Below, one piece after another: positions 13,024-24,717 of a DNA stretch of 64,000 nucleotides. The translations under genes were made by a program, and so were the position numbers. Within the stretch, counting starts at the first letter, position 1; every line of letters starts with the position of its first letter. Source of the stretch: Eopsaltria australis (Eukaryota > Chordata > Aves > Passeriformes > Petroicidae); the NCBI GenBank assembly GCA_034509425.1, contig JAVTVJ010001877.1:62001-126000 (forward strand), in the 5' to 3' direction. The notes beneath the pieces were generated by a model, which had not been told where the DNA came from, made no database searches, and saw nothing but the letters and a program-made list of their open reading frames with translations.

Positions 13024-13460
13024 TAAGAATCATGGCATGTGTTGAGTTGAGAGAGACCCTTAGGGATCATCGAGTCCAGCTCTTGGCTCTTGTTTTTGGG
13101 ACAACCCTAAAATCCCCCCATGTGCCTGAGAGCATTGTTCAAACGCTTTTTGAACTCTGTCAGACTTGGTGCTGTGACCACTTCCCAGGGGAGCCTGTTC
13201 CAGTGCCCAGCCACCTTCTGGGTGAAGAACTTTACCCCAAAATCCAACCGAAACCTCCCCTGACGGAGCTTCAGGCCATTCCCTCAAGTCCTGTCACTGG
13301 TCACCGGAGAGAAGAGATCACTGCCTACCCTTCTGCTTCCCCTTAAGGCGAGAGGAAGATGCAGACTGCTGTTAGGCCTCCCCTCAGTCTCCTCCAGGAT
13401 AAACCAGCCAAGTGACCTCAGCCACCCCTCATCCCCTCAAGGCCCTTCACCATCTCCACT
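13024..13460 (-). mobile_element. CR1 LINE 3' fragment
   Basis: Read on the minus strand this is a 5'-truncated CR1. On the plus strand it shows the inverted tail (AGAATCATGG…GAGAGACCC…GGATCATCGAGTCC), then the inverted 3' region (GGGAGCCTGTTCCAGTGCCC, GTGAAGAACTTT, AACCTCCCCTGACGGAGCTT). The 127-residue open frame across it is LINE sequence, not a host gene. Confidence 0.9.
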
Positions 13461-13463
13461 GCT

Positions 13464-13505
13464 GATGAAGGACCTCAACTGATGATGAAGAATCTCAGCT
13501 GATGC
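13464..13505 (+). repeat. Imperfect 20-bp tandem duplication
   Basis: Two adjacent copies read GATGAAGGACCTCAACTGAT and GATGAAGAATCTCAGCTGAT, with a few substitutions. They lie at the far edge of the CR1 fragment. I attach no function to them. Confidence 0.7.
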
Positions 13506-13510
13506 ACAGC

Positions 13511-16500
13511 AACAGCCATCTGTATTGCCCCGCAGGGAAAAAGCCATCAGCCAACACTTAAGGAAAAGCAGGACAGGCAGATGTGATTACCCGGTCCCAA
13601 AGCCCTCCCTCAGTACCCTTCCAGCTACAAAGGCCAACCAGCCCTGAGGGTTTCTGGAACCTGATATGTTTGTGTGGTTGGTAATACCCAGTCCATCTCT
13701 CTGCTTATCTAATCTGTATCAGACCCCTCCAAAGTTTGTATCCTGATCTCCTGATTGAGCAACTCACAGGTCAGCTGCCTGTTGCAGAAAGAACCTCCTG
13801 ACGTGATTTCCCGTGAGCCCAGTTCTTGCAGTTTTGTCTGATCGCCTCTAGTGCTTTTAGTGCAGTTTCATCTCAAACTCTAAATAGCCATAACACATAA
13901 CAGCAGAATGTGCTCCTAGTTCCAAACAGAAGATCCAGCAAATAATTTCTGAAATTGAAACTCAACAGCAAAATGCCATATAATGTGATTGCTATTCCAT
14001 TAATACTTAGAACAACTCCAAAGTCTCTACAGAGTGTGGAGGACAAGACTCCAAGCTGGGTGTTTCAAAGACCAACCAACCTTCCCAAAATTCACACCTA
14101 GACAGGGGAGATTTAATTTCTGCACAGCAGGTTTTTCTGCCTTTATGTTTGCTGCCCGGAAGTGCATCAGTGAAGGGAATGTGTCAAAAACATAGGTATC
14201 TCTGAGATACAAAGAGGAACCACTTGTAAGGATAAACCATGATATTCCTGCAAACAATCAGCCAGACTGTGTGCTAAAGGTATTACCAAAGGCAGACTCA
14301 AGGGACTGGGAGCACTTCCACTTAGCAGTGTGAATGGGAACTGTCAGTGCAGGGAGCTGCAAGTGCTAGCACTGAGGCAACCAGGGAAGAAATCTCCTCT
14401 TCTTGCCCCTGAAGTGGCTTCAGTGCTGCTGAAATGCTGCTAAACTCCTCAAAAGTTGCACACCAGCCTCTGCATTTTGGCTGTACATCATCCAAGCCCG
14501 TGAGCTGGGCACCACACTGGCTCTCCAGTTAACTTGAAGGGAAGTTAGTGTTTTGCTCTGTAAAGTCCATTATTATTTATCTCCCGTGTGTCTCAGGGTA
14601 GAGTGCCAGATCCCTGGTGTTTTCAGATCTCTATTGCTCCTTTGCATTTCTCCAGAGCCTCAGAGTTTTTCATCAGCAAAAGGTGTGCTCAGGGGTCCCT
14701 GAGCTGTCCTGATGTCTTTCCTTTCCTTGTTTTCTTTGCAGCCTTGTTGCAAACAAAATCCTTTGAACTGTGCATAAGCTAATTTCTGCTACAGCCACAC
14801 AACCTCATCATGACTGCTCTCCTCCCTTTACTGGGCCCCACTGCTCTGCCTGTCCTAATTTAAAAATTAAAACATTCGAGCCCATAATTGTCACAGGCTG
14901 CGTCACACAGCACCTGGTACAGCAAGTCCCTATCTTGCCCACAGCTTGTAAATGCTACCAGAATAGGCAAATTATCTCATCAAGGGCAGATGATGTCATA
15001 TGCATTTTTAAATCGTAGTAATGTGTTATTAGCAAGCGTGGCAATTAAGTGTCTCGTAGCTATGATGAGATCTCTTACCACCAACAGTAACAGTGAACGC
15101 TGGGATTATCACAGATGTTATGATTTCCCTGCAGTTCTGAGGTCTAATTAGACGCAAGTGTTTTACCAGGCTTTGTCTAATCAAAATAAATCATTTGTAT
15201 TTGTGTGTCTGTCCATCCCTCCACTCATTTCCATCTCAGATAGGCTGGAGGAAGGATGAAGCCACTGGTGTGAAACTTTTACAAGGTAGAGTTACCTTCT
15301 TCTAAATTATGCTTGCTCTCTGAAATCAACTTCCTTATGTTTTCCCAGCTGAAGTGACACTCCCCAATGGAACTTTCTCTGTTATTGTTTCTAGTTCTTC
15401 CTCTGGACGTTGTTGTCATAAAAACAAAAAGCAGCTTAGTGATAAAAAAGCTGCCGTAGAAAGAGGGAAAAAGCCCACAAGTTCTGGGCTGTTCTCAAGC
15501 TACTAAACATGACTGGTCTTTCCAGGTTTGTTTCTAAAAATCCACAAAAGGGAATGCCACGTTCACAAATGCTTAACTAGAAACAAAGCCCTAAAACCTG
15601 TTGTAGCAGACCAGATGTAAATTGTGCAGCTGACAGTGTGTTCTGGTAGCATCGGCAGCACACTCCATCAGCGGTGTACTTTTTTTATTGGACAGTTCTG
15701 CTGGATTAAGGAGGAAAAAGAGAGTGCAGCAAGCACACTACAGTAACTTCCATACACACTCAGGCTTTCTGCCTTCCTGAACAACAAATGGTACTCTGCA
15801 AACTCAGAACAGAGGAATTACTGTAATCTCCAAAGTGACACCTGATGTTTTTACTTCCTGCAGAGCAAGAGTTAATTTTCTCTGGCTACTCAGACCCCAG
15901 CCATTGGTCTCGGTTCACCTGCTGTTGAATAGGAAAGCAATAAATGGGTGATACTCCAGTCACTGCAGCTTGCCAGCTGTTTTATACCTGCCTATTTGCT
16001 GTAGTTTCCCTGTTCAGAGGGCAGTGCTATAGCTATATTTGCAGTCCATGTAAACTGTGTTTGCTTCTTCTCTTCTTGTTCTGCATTTTTTGAGTTTTGT
16101 ATTTATTGCTAGAGAATGGGTCAAGCTGGAAGTTAGTGTGTAGCAAACCAACACGGGCTTTATTTTAAATGAAAGCGTTTAGATCTGTTAAACCATTTTT
16201 ACTGTTATGCAATTGACAAAAAAAATCATCTCAGACCTGGTTTTTGGGGCTAAGCTCTAAAGATAAGAAAAAAACGCTTTTAATTTACCCTATGACATTT
16301 GGCAGGAATTCAGTGCTGAATATAGACTAAGCAGTTGATTGATATTCTGATATTAGGAGGCAGCCCTCAGATTTATTTGGCTGTAAAGTAATATGCTAGT
16401 GAAATGGCTTTCACAGGTATTTCTGGTTTTCTTTATTAATGAAATGTAATATTTGCACAACCACTAGGGGACAACATGATCTCTTTCACAACCCTGTGTG

Positions 16501-17700
16501 GTGTCTTACCTGTCTGCAGGACACATTTGAATAACATCTTGGGGTGCACCATTCTTTGGAATGGATTGCAGCCTATAGTCAGTGCACTGGCTAGAAAACA
16601 CCACAGACATGCACTGCAATGAACAGGGAAGCAGCCTGCCATTCTCTCAATTATACATGAACTATAATGTTGCTTTTAACACTCAAAAATGTTGAAAAAA
16701 ATTAAAAGTTTGGGAATGGATAGGACTTCTGCACCTGTAGGACAGCAAGGTGGACAGGGTAGCACAAGCAGCCAAACTTTGAGCTGCAACTTGGAACATC
16801 CTTTTTCCAGTGTCTCAGGCTTGTCCTTTCCTAAAGACTGATAACATCTGGAAGTGACAGTCGTCTGGCAATTTGAGTGGCTTAATTTTAATTGCCTCTT
16901 GAACCAGAGCCCCTCCAACTGTCCTGTCCAACCCACCACTGTGCCACTTAAGTCCCTGTACTGAGCTTTCCCTTTTGGCATGCTCAGGAACTCTCTGCAG
17001 CCATTTAGCTTTCCTCCCTGCATAGCATCACCACTTGGGTAGGCTTCAGTTTTTGTGCCTTAATTCTCCACCCACAAAATGGAGGTGGTGATAATTCTTT
17101 AAGGAAGGAGGTATCAAATGGTGTCCTGATTATAAATACATTAGTGATGATGAGATGCATGGACACTGTCACCACATAACCATTTAAAACAGCACAAAGA
17201 GATCTGCCAGCTTTTAGATTACAAATGCATGTTCAAAAGGCTGGAGAGGCAAGAGGGATCCTTTCATCTCAGGGAAAAAAACCCTTTACATGAGAGCAGC
17301 TTCCATGGGAACTGATCTTTGAATTACAGCTGCTCTGCAGAAAAGTCTTTCAACTGCTCATGGCAGAGTTGATAGAACTGAACCCATTTCTCGTACAATT
17401 ATCCCAAGCATCCCAAACATGGCATTTCTTGTTCATATTGGGGCAGTCTGTCCTTGAGCAACACAGTAGGATTATACTGCAAGCCACACCCAGGGCTACA
17501 CACGTGTAGTGTGGGCCTTTGTCTGTCCAAGCAGTGAGCAGCAAAGCCACCAGCACAGGGTCTGTGTGAAGTAGAGATCCCAAAAGGGATGATTCCCTGC
17601 GATCTAACCATGCATGCTGGGACTGATGCTGTCTGTCAGTGATCCCTCACCTAGCAAGCATGCACAGTGCCACTATTGCTACTTTCCCAAAAGCAGATGT
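13511..17700. other. Intergenic stretch with a possible conserved element
   Basis: I see no supported exon or recent repeat. The part at 14,860-15,200 is rich in sharp transcription-factor-like motifs (listed separately). The remainder holds only short open frames. Confidence 0.45.
14860..15200. promoter_or_regulatory. Candidate conserved non-coding element (enhancer-like)
   Basis: The stretch is free of repeats and packs several motifs known from developmental enhancers: a CRE-like TGATGTCA (14991-14998) running into ATATGCAT (octamer/POU-like), and a homeodomain core CTAATTAG (15144-15151). TCTAATCAAAATAAATCA follows at ~15176-15193. The moderate A/T composition with non-repetitive text resembles conserved elements. 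Conservation itself cannot be tested here. Confidence 0.25.
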
Positions 17701-18330
17701 CACAGAATCTCAGAATCATGAAATCAGTTAGGTTGAAATGACCTCTGAGATCATCAAGTCCATCCTATGGCCTAACACCACCCTGTCAACCAGACCATGG
17801 CACAAAGTGCTATGTCCAGTCTTTTCTTAAACACCTCCAAGGATGGTGACTCCACCACCTCTCTGGGCAGCCCATTCCAGTGTTTAATGACCTTTTCTGT
17901 AAAGAAATTCCTCCAAACATCCAACCTAAACCTCCCCTCACAGAGTTTGAGACAATGTCTTCTCATCCTGTCCCTAGCTGTAGGGAGAAGAGACTGTCCT
18001 CCACCTTGCTACAGCCTCCTTTAAGGTCACTATCCAAGCAATATCACTCTTAGAGACATAAGGTCCCCCTGAGCCTCCTTTTCTCCATGTTAAACACCCT
18101 CTGCTCCCTCATCTTCATCACAAGTCCTCAGACTTGTGTTCCAGACCCTTTCCCAGCTCCAGCTTGACTGACTCATCACTCCAGTACCTCAGTGTTCCTC
18201 CTGAGCTGAGGGGCCCAGAACTGGATGCAGGAGAAGGTGTGGTCTCACCAGTGCCAAGTACAGAGGCACGATCAATTCCCTGATCCTGGTGGACACACTG
18301 TTTCTATCCTAGCCACATCCACAGGCTGAA
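17701..18330 (-). mobile_element. CR1 LINE 3' fragment, long copy
   Basis: The plus strand shows the inverted CR1 tail CACAGAATCTCAGAATCATG, then TTAGGTTGAAATGACC and GAGATCATCAAGTCC. After these come the usual inverted 3' region (CTCTGGGCAGCCCATTCCAG, AAGAAATTCCTCC, AACCTAAACCTCCCC) and further 5' CR1 text to about 18,320. Orientation is therefore minus. Open frames of 64-75 residues inside it are LINE-derived. Confidence 0.92.
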
Positions 18331-20520
18331 GGATGCTCAGGTGCCCTGAAAGCCTCTGCCTTAGGCTGAAAGGATCATTCTGATCAGCAGAAATATGGTA
18401 CTTCAAGCAATATTTACTCTTGGTTGTATTTAGCTTAACTATCCCCTCCTCAACACATACCTCCTGTCTGGCAGTCTGACAGTGATATGGGACACAGGGC
18501 TGAAGATACCCCTGGGATCCTACAGTTCCTACAGTCACACTGCCCCTTTTCTCCAGTTCTGTCTCCTTCACAAATACTTGGGTATTTGCTCTGGCATTTC
18601 ACAGGAACCATTCCAACATTCTCATGTTGTTCATCATTCTGCCAGCTTCACCTTCCAGTTAAAACAGTGTTTCTGTCTTTCTAATATTTAGACATGAGAC
18701 AGCAGCTCCATCTTCTAATTTTGCTTTTTCAGATTTTAAAAAGGCAATTTTTCCAACCACTGTGGAGATGCCTATTTCTGACTGTATTGTTTGTATTATA
18801 CACCTTTTGAGTTTGAGTTAGCTCTTTTCAAGTATAAGTGCCATGTACTGCTGGTACATGTGACATGGTCCTGATGGTCACATCAGGATCAGCATTGCCT
18901 GGTCTTGGTGCCACAGATCAGCTACACAGATCTATGGAGTCCTGTGAGATGGTCACATTCTGATTCTGTAGGAACAGGTGTCACCCATTCTGCTGTTCCA
19001 TACTCCTCTTTGACTGGATTTGTGTCTAAATTGAGCCATGGCTTCCCTCTTGCAAAGGGAGTCAATAACTATTTTATTTTAAGTAAATTGGATATTTTCC
19101 CTTTCCAAGAGGAGGCACTTGTAATTTGTCAAGGTGCAAAACCCCCCCTTACCCCACCTAGGCTTGCTTCCTGCCTTACAGCTATTTCTGCAGTTATTGT
19201 TCTGTTCACATTAGCAGATATTTGAGGAATGCAGAAGGTTATTCTTCAGTACAGAAGCCTAGGGGAGTAGCTTTTCTCTTGCTTTTGTAGTTTTTATTCT
19301 TTGAAGATGAACATTTGTCAGACATAAAAGAGGAGCTATTTGTCAAAGTTGAAATTGTTGGCAAATACAGCAGAAGCAACCAGCTCTGAGGAAGAAGTAC
19401 CGTGAGATCACAAAGGGTTCTTCTGCTTGCTTGACTGGCATCACCATCCCAACACCACAGGCAAAAGCCACCCAGTCAGTCAGCCTCTAGGAAAGAGTAT
19501 CACAGGCATGGAAGTTACCCCTCAGGAATATTTGATATCTTTCACTTTGCTGTGGAGCTGACAGAGTTTCTCCTTTCTGGTGTGATTTTTTTTTATCGTA
19601 GTGTACCTGCTACCTGAGAGCAGCAGGGACAGAATAGGGGTTTCTACATTAAAACAAAAAATGCCTCAGTAAGACCCATGAAAAATGCAGGAGGGTATTT
19701 TACTGTATTTATAACATTTTTTTTCTCAGAGAATTTTTATAGTGCTCTTGTAAAATTACTTTCTAGAGGAATAAAGTACACAGCAGGGAAAGGCCAACCT
19801 CATGCAGTCCAGGAGAGCCACCAGCCCTCTAGAAGAGACCAAGTGACCGACACTTCCTATGCAAACAGGCTGTTTAACCTTCCAGCTAAACTTTTCCTTA
19901 GTGCTGGAGTTCAAGCAGTGTTCAGGCAAGCTGGCTTTCCCTCCTCCAAGCTTCTGGAGCTGCAATAGCAGAATAAATGCCCTGTTGTGACACTTCCCAC
20001 CACCTGCATCCTCAAAGGGGTGTGCAGAAAGCAAGCATTTTGCAGTTCTGTTCTCCCTAGTTCACCAGGAGTCTCTCTAGTTCACATTTTCACTCCCCTT
20101 TTTGTCCCTGTTTCCAAAGGATTTATAAAAATCCTTTTTGAAAGAATTTAAATGCAAAGATAAGAGAAGCTTCTCCATTTCATTAAATGCCTGTGCAGTG
20201 TCTAGCACTGTGCTGCTGATTGCTGCAGTGTAAGACAAGCAATAACAAGTAATTAAGAAATATCTCACTGTCCAGATTGTAATTTTTTTCCCATTACTCC
20301 CTCAAAGCTCCTTTTTTAAACAACAAAAAATAAAAATTAAGGACTCTTCAGATTTTACATACCAGTGACCACAGTACAGCGTGCCTGGCAGCTGTGGGAC
20401 ATGGTTGCCTTAATAACAAAGCAAACTGCAGGTGAAGATAAGTCACAAAACCTGCAACATTACAGCCTGAAAGTTGTTATATGGGCCATAATTCTTTATT
20501 ACCATGTTCCTGAACTTCAC
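18331..20520. other. Intergenic, no gene seen
   Basis: Only short open frames are present, such as 106 codons on the plus strand at 18905-19225 with no convincing splice context. No repeat family is recognised. Confidence 0.4.
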
Positions 20521-20802
20521 CTTCTGTCCCTGATGGCAGGGCTGAGAGGGTGAGTCTTGAAAGAATAACTGAAATAGAGGATCCTCTTGAAATGTTCTCT
20601 TCAGGAACACCATGAACAGGATGAGTATCATTTGGGGACTGTTTCACATCTTTGAATGAAATAAGTTGATAAAAAGCAAATACAAAAGCAAAATTCAAAA
20701 CTGTAGCTAACAATCCCAAATTTCTTGTGTTTCTTGGGCTGGATATTATCATTTTATGATTCAATAAGAACAGACATCATCCATTAATTCTTTGAGCCTC
20801 TT
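20521..20802 (-). CDS. Unrecognised exon candidate with N-terminal signal anchor
   Basis: On the minus strand a long polypyrimidine tract ending TCGGCTCTCAG (20803 onward) makes an excellent acceptor. About 50 bases of possible 5' UTR then lead to an ATG at 20752-20750. The frame stays open for 77 codons to a donor AGAAG|GTGAAG at 20520. The translation has a short polar head with SPRNTRN. About 20 hydrophobic residues follow (LLATVLNFAFVFAFYQLISF), then a hydrophilic part with two N-glycosylation sequons (NDT, NIS). That is the shape of a type II membrane protein such as a Golgi enzyme. No family is recognised. The phase-1 continuation into the nearest acceptor (~19,953) meets a stop after about 12 codons. 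A chance open frame in A/T-rich DNA remains quite possible. Confidence 0.22.
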
Positions 20803-22274
20803 CTGAGAGCCGAGGATAAAAAGAAAGAAAATGTAATTTTAAAAAAAGAGAGAGAAAAAGAGGAAAATACTGCTCTTCCAACTTTATTTTCTATCGTAAA
20901 ACAACAAACAAGGTCAATAAGCCTTTGCTCTACACTCATGGAAATCCAGCCCAGCTGGTTACATAAAGTTGCTTAGGAAAATCAGCAAAGGCTGGAGGGA
21001 AACAGCCTGGGACAGATAGGGTGTTTAAACATTGGCACTGTGATAAAGGGTCTGCAAGGATCCTGCCACGGTCACGGTTTGCCTTTGCAGGAAGCTGTGA
21101 AAGCTGAAGGGTGAGCAGTCCCTGGTCACTGGAGTGTAATTGTGGGGTGATGGGGCATCCCTGAGCCTCACTGCAATGCTTCTGCAGTGCACCATGACCC
21201 CATAGCCATCCCTCGACAAACCTGGGAGAATTGTCTGAATCTGAGCCCACTCAAAGGGAAGGAGCAGGGGCCACCAACACCCTCAGCCCCCACCTCCACT
21301 CTGAAAACCACCTGCTTGATTCCAGGGCTGTCATTTCCCTCCCTGGTTCTCTTCTTCCTCATCCCTTCCCATCTGCCTGAGAAGGCCTCAGCTGAAGCTT
21401 CTCTCAGAGCCTGGAGTTAGAGCATGGATGCAAGAAATGCCTTTAACTGACTTGAGTTTGCCAGGTCCTGCCCTGTGCAAGAAACTGGTAATTCTCACTG
21501 AGGAAAGGGACACATACAAAAGTAAAACCATCCTGGAGGAAAAGGCAGCAACAGAGTAATGGCATTGAGATAAAGTCAGGTGCTACAGGAGAAAGCAGAG
21601 TGGTGTAGGAGGGACTGGAGACCTGCTCAAGTCTAGCTTCCCATCACCTGTGGGAAACAAACTTTCCCAGTCTGCTGAGATGCCATTCCCTTTCCCCATC
21701 TGTGAAGTTTCTCAAATCTGGGCACTGAAGCCACACAGGCTGTAGTGACATCCATCAGTGTAGTCTGTTAGGATCATGACAGGTATGTCCAGCAGAAGGT
21801 TAAGCCAGGGTCCACCATCTGAACCAAAAGTTGCCCTTGCCAGTTAATTGCTGGGGTGTCTGAGAGCTGCTGGAAGGCAGAGGTGGCTGTCTAATTTCTA
21901 GAAGTATGAGACTGTGAAGAAGTAACCTACATGCAATATAATTTGCTTAGCCCAGAGTGGTTTTTTGGCAGTACAAGGCATGCTTTCTGCCCCTCTACAA
22001 TTTCTGCTAAGTGTACAGAGCCAAGATCCCAAGTGTGTGCACTCACCAGAGACCCTAAAACCCTTTCTTTAGGGTACTGCTCTTAGTCTCAGCATCCTGG
22101 CCAAATTCCAGTTGGGTAATTAGACTGTGATTAGGTAACCTCTTGCATATGCCATTACTCTTCCCTAGGGAGCCTGTCTCTAAATTATTTGATGGTTTTC
22201 GGATTTCTAGTCATTATCAAGGCTGTTTCCATTGCCAATGAGAGAATAAATGCTGCCAGAGCTTGGGGAATCAG
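20803..22274. other. Intergenic, no gene seen
   Basis: I find no supported exon, RNA gene or repeat here apart from the polypyrimidine tract adjoining the exon candidate on the left. Confidence 0.4.
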
Positions 22275-22948
22275 CACAGGCTGTGGAATGAATAGAGAGC
22301 AGCCCTGCCCAGAAGGACTTGGGGGTGCTGTGGGTGAGAGGCTGGACAGGCCCCAGCCATGGCACTCACAGCCCAGAGAGCCAAACGTGTCCTGGGCTGC
22401 ATCCAGAGCCCCGTGGGCAGCAGGGCAGGGAGGGGATTCTGCCCCTCTGCTCTGCTCTGGTGACACCCAGCTGGAGCTCTGCATCCAGAGCTGGGGTCCC
22501 TGCACAGGAGGGACAGGGACCTGCTGGAGCCAGTGCAGAGGAGGCCACCAAGATGATCAGAGGGATGGAGCACCTCTGCTGTGAGGAAGGACTGAGAGAG
22601 CTGGGGTTGTTCAGCCTGGAAAAGGAAAGGTTTACAACTGACCTAACTGGGACCTTCAAGTATCTTAAGGGAGCCAACAAGAACAATGGAGAGGTATTTT
22701 TCACAAGGGCAGGTAGTGACAGGACAAAGGGGAATGGCTTCAAACTGAAAGAGGGTGAGTTTAGATTATATATTAGAAAGAAATTCTTTGCTGTGAAGGT
22801 GGTGAGGCCCTAGCACAGGTTGCATAGAGAAGTTATGGATGTTCATATGGAAGTGTTCAAGGATGGAGCTCTGAGCAATCTGGTCTGGTGGAAGATGTTA
22901 CTGCCTGTAGCAGTGGAGTTGTCTGTATTCTGTGGTTCTATGAATAGC
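22275..22948 (+). mobile_element. CR1 LINE 3' part, long copy
   Basis: The plus strand runs through recognisable CR1 3' ORF text (CCCAGAAGGACTTGGGGGTG, GTCCTGGGCTGCATCCAGAG, GGACCTGCTGGAGC, GTTCAGCCTGGAAAAG). It continues into the 3' region (GACAGGACAAAGGGGAATGG, AGAAAGAAATTCTTTGCTGT) and ends near TTCTGTGGTTCTATGA. It is one of the longest CR1 copies here. The 131- and 164-codon frames over it are LINE remnants. Confidence 0.93.
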
Positions 22949-24595
22949 TTAACTTTACATGGCTTTCCTGTAGGATGTTACTGCCTATGGTAGTGAGAGT
23001 CCTCCTGCTGTCTCTCCATTGGGGCGATGCTGATTTGAGCCTGCTCGAAGTAAGCAGCAAGACCCCCAACCAGGAAAAGAAACACAGTGTCATTGTTATG
23101 CTTAGTGGGTAGGAAGGAAACAGATTGGCAGAGTCATTTACATGTGCTAGGGATCATTTTGTGGTTTGCAGATTGAAATTCTTAATGGCACTCGTTATAA
23201 GTAGTTTGCTTCCAGATGCTGTTTGCTTTCATGTTCAGAGCTACATGCATTAACATAGAAAATTCTGCTTGGAAAAATGGTGACTTGCAACTACACAAAT
23301 CTAAGAAAAGTCAACATCCAAAATGCAGGAAATTTTAGTCAGATACCATCATTTTCCCCTGCCTTTTTATCCTTAATTGCCAGCCATTTATCTACCGTGG
23401 GATATTTGTATGCTTACAAAAATGTTGATGTCTCACAAAGATGTCAGGTAAAGCAATTTTTGCTTGTGTCATAGGATTTTTATCCTTCATCTGCCTCTTC
23501 CCATACCCAGCAATTCCCCTCTAGTCTGCAGCTCTCATCCAACCAGCTATCACCTCCTGTTCCCATATGGTGAGACTGGTATTCTGCATCCAGAAGCTCC
23601 TTAAAGCCAAGCCTTGGCTGACACATCCACACGGGAAAACCTAGTTCCTCAGGCTGGTGGCAGCAGGCAGCATCCGTCACAAGCCTGACTGGAAAAAAAT
23701 TGCTAGATATTCTGGCACTACAGAGACAGATATAGAAGAAAAGCATCCCTATCTAAATACGCCTTACCATAAGTTTCCCTAGAGGTCTCCCATCAAACTA
23801 TGGAGCAGCCCAAGTTCTGCTTTTCTGTGTAAAGATCTGCTAAGACAACATCAAGCTGCAATAAAGGGCAAGTTTCCCTACAGAATTTGGAAGTTTGAGA
23901 GGCTAGAGGTACCCAGGAGCCTCATAGGTTGAACCTAATTTGTTTCTTGGAGGTTGCTTGTAATTTGAGGATTTACCAGAAGACTGCCCAGTTCTGGTGT
24001 CATTTAGTGGAAGTTTCTCCCTGTGGCCTCACCAATTCCATGCTGGCAGAGTGAGTTTTCACAGACCAAAGCATATAACTGCAGGATGCTCTGAAGCCAG
24101 CCCCATAGGTACTAAGTTTTAGTACTAATTAGATCTGAATGTGGGGATGGGGGAGCTGGCATCTGTACCATGTCTCATATTTCTGTAAGGAAGGGCAGAG
24201 CTTTTCTAGTGCTTTAGGTGTGTGTTGGGCAATCAGCCAAACCAGGAGCCCCTCCCAACAGCAGAGAAAGGGGGGCTGTGATGCACTCCAGAGTCTTGGC
24301 CAAAAGCCAAACAAGCAGCACAGCTGGGAGCTGGCAGCGCTCTCACACAATCAAACGAAGACAAAGGACTTCCCCTTTGCACGAAGGGGTTTCTCAAAAC
24401 TCATCCTTGCACCTTATTCCAAGGCCATCAGCTGTGGATTACAAGGCTCTCAGCCTCGTAATTTCTACATTTCTGAGTGCTTATGCTGCCACTCAGGCAG
24501 CTTTTGCTGTTTGGCAGGTGTGGGGTACACCAGGGCCTTGGCCATGAAGCAAAAGCAGGAGAGCTGACTTTATCCTGACAGTGAGCTTGTGCAAA
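22949..24595. other. Intergenic, no gene seen
   Basis: Open frames up to 142 codons (24139-24567, plus) show no family resemblance and lie in moderately G/C-rich DNA. No RNA gene or repeat is recognised. Confidence 0.4.
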
Positions 24596-24599
24596 CCTG

Positions 24600-24717
24600 T
24601 ACAATTTTGGACAATGCTCTCAGGTGTTGTGTCCTGTGCAGGGCTAAGTGTTGGACTCATGATCCTTGCAGGTCCCTTCCAACTCAGAATATTCTGCGAT
24701 TCTGTGATTTTGTGAAC
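24600..24717 (+). mobile_element. Short CR1 3' tail
   Basis: The plus strand carries GGACAATGCTCTCAGG, GGACTCATGATCCTTGCAGG, TCCCTTCCAACTCAG and the terminal ATTCTGCGATTCTGTGATTT. This is a CR1 3' end in plus orientation, heavily 5'-truncated. Confidence 0.9.

Noticed and set aside
12405..13026. Plus- and minus-strand frames of 90-178 codons over the 12.4-kb island
   Set aside because: They are CpG-island composition shadows, and the plausible coding there is the 22-base start exon on the minus strand.
22189..22813. 131- and 164-codon plus-strand frames
   Set aside because: They lie within a CR1 LINE copy and represent decayed element sequence.
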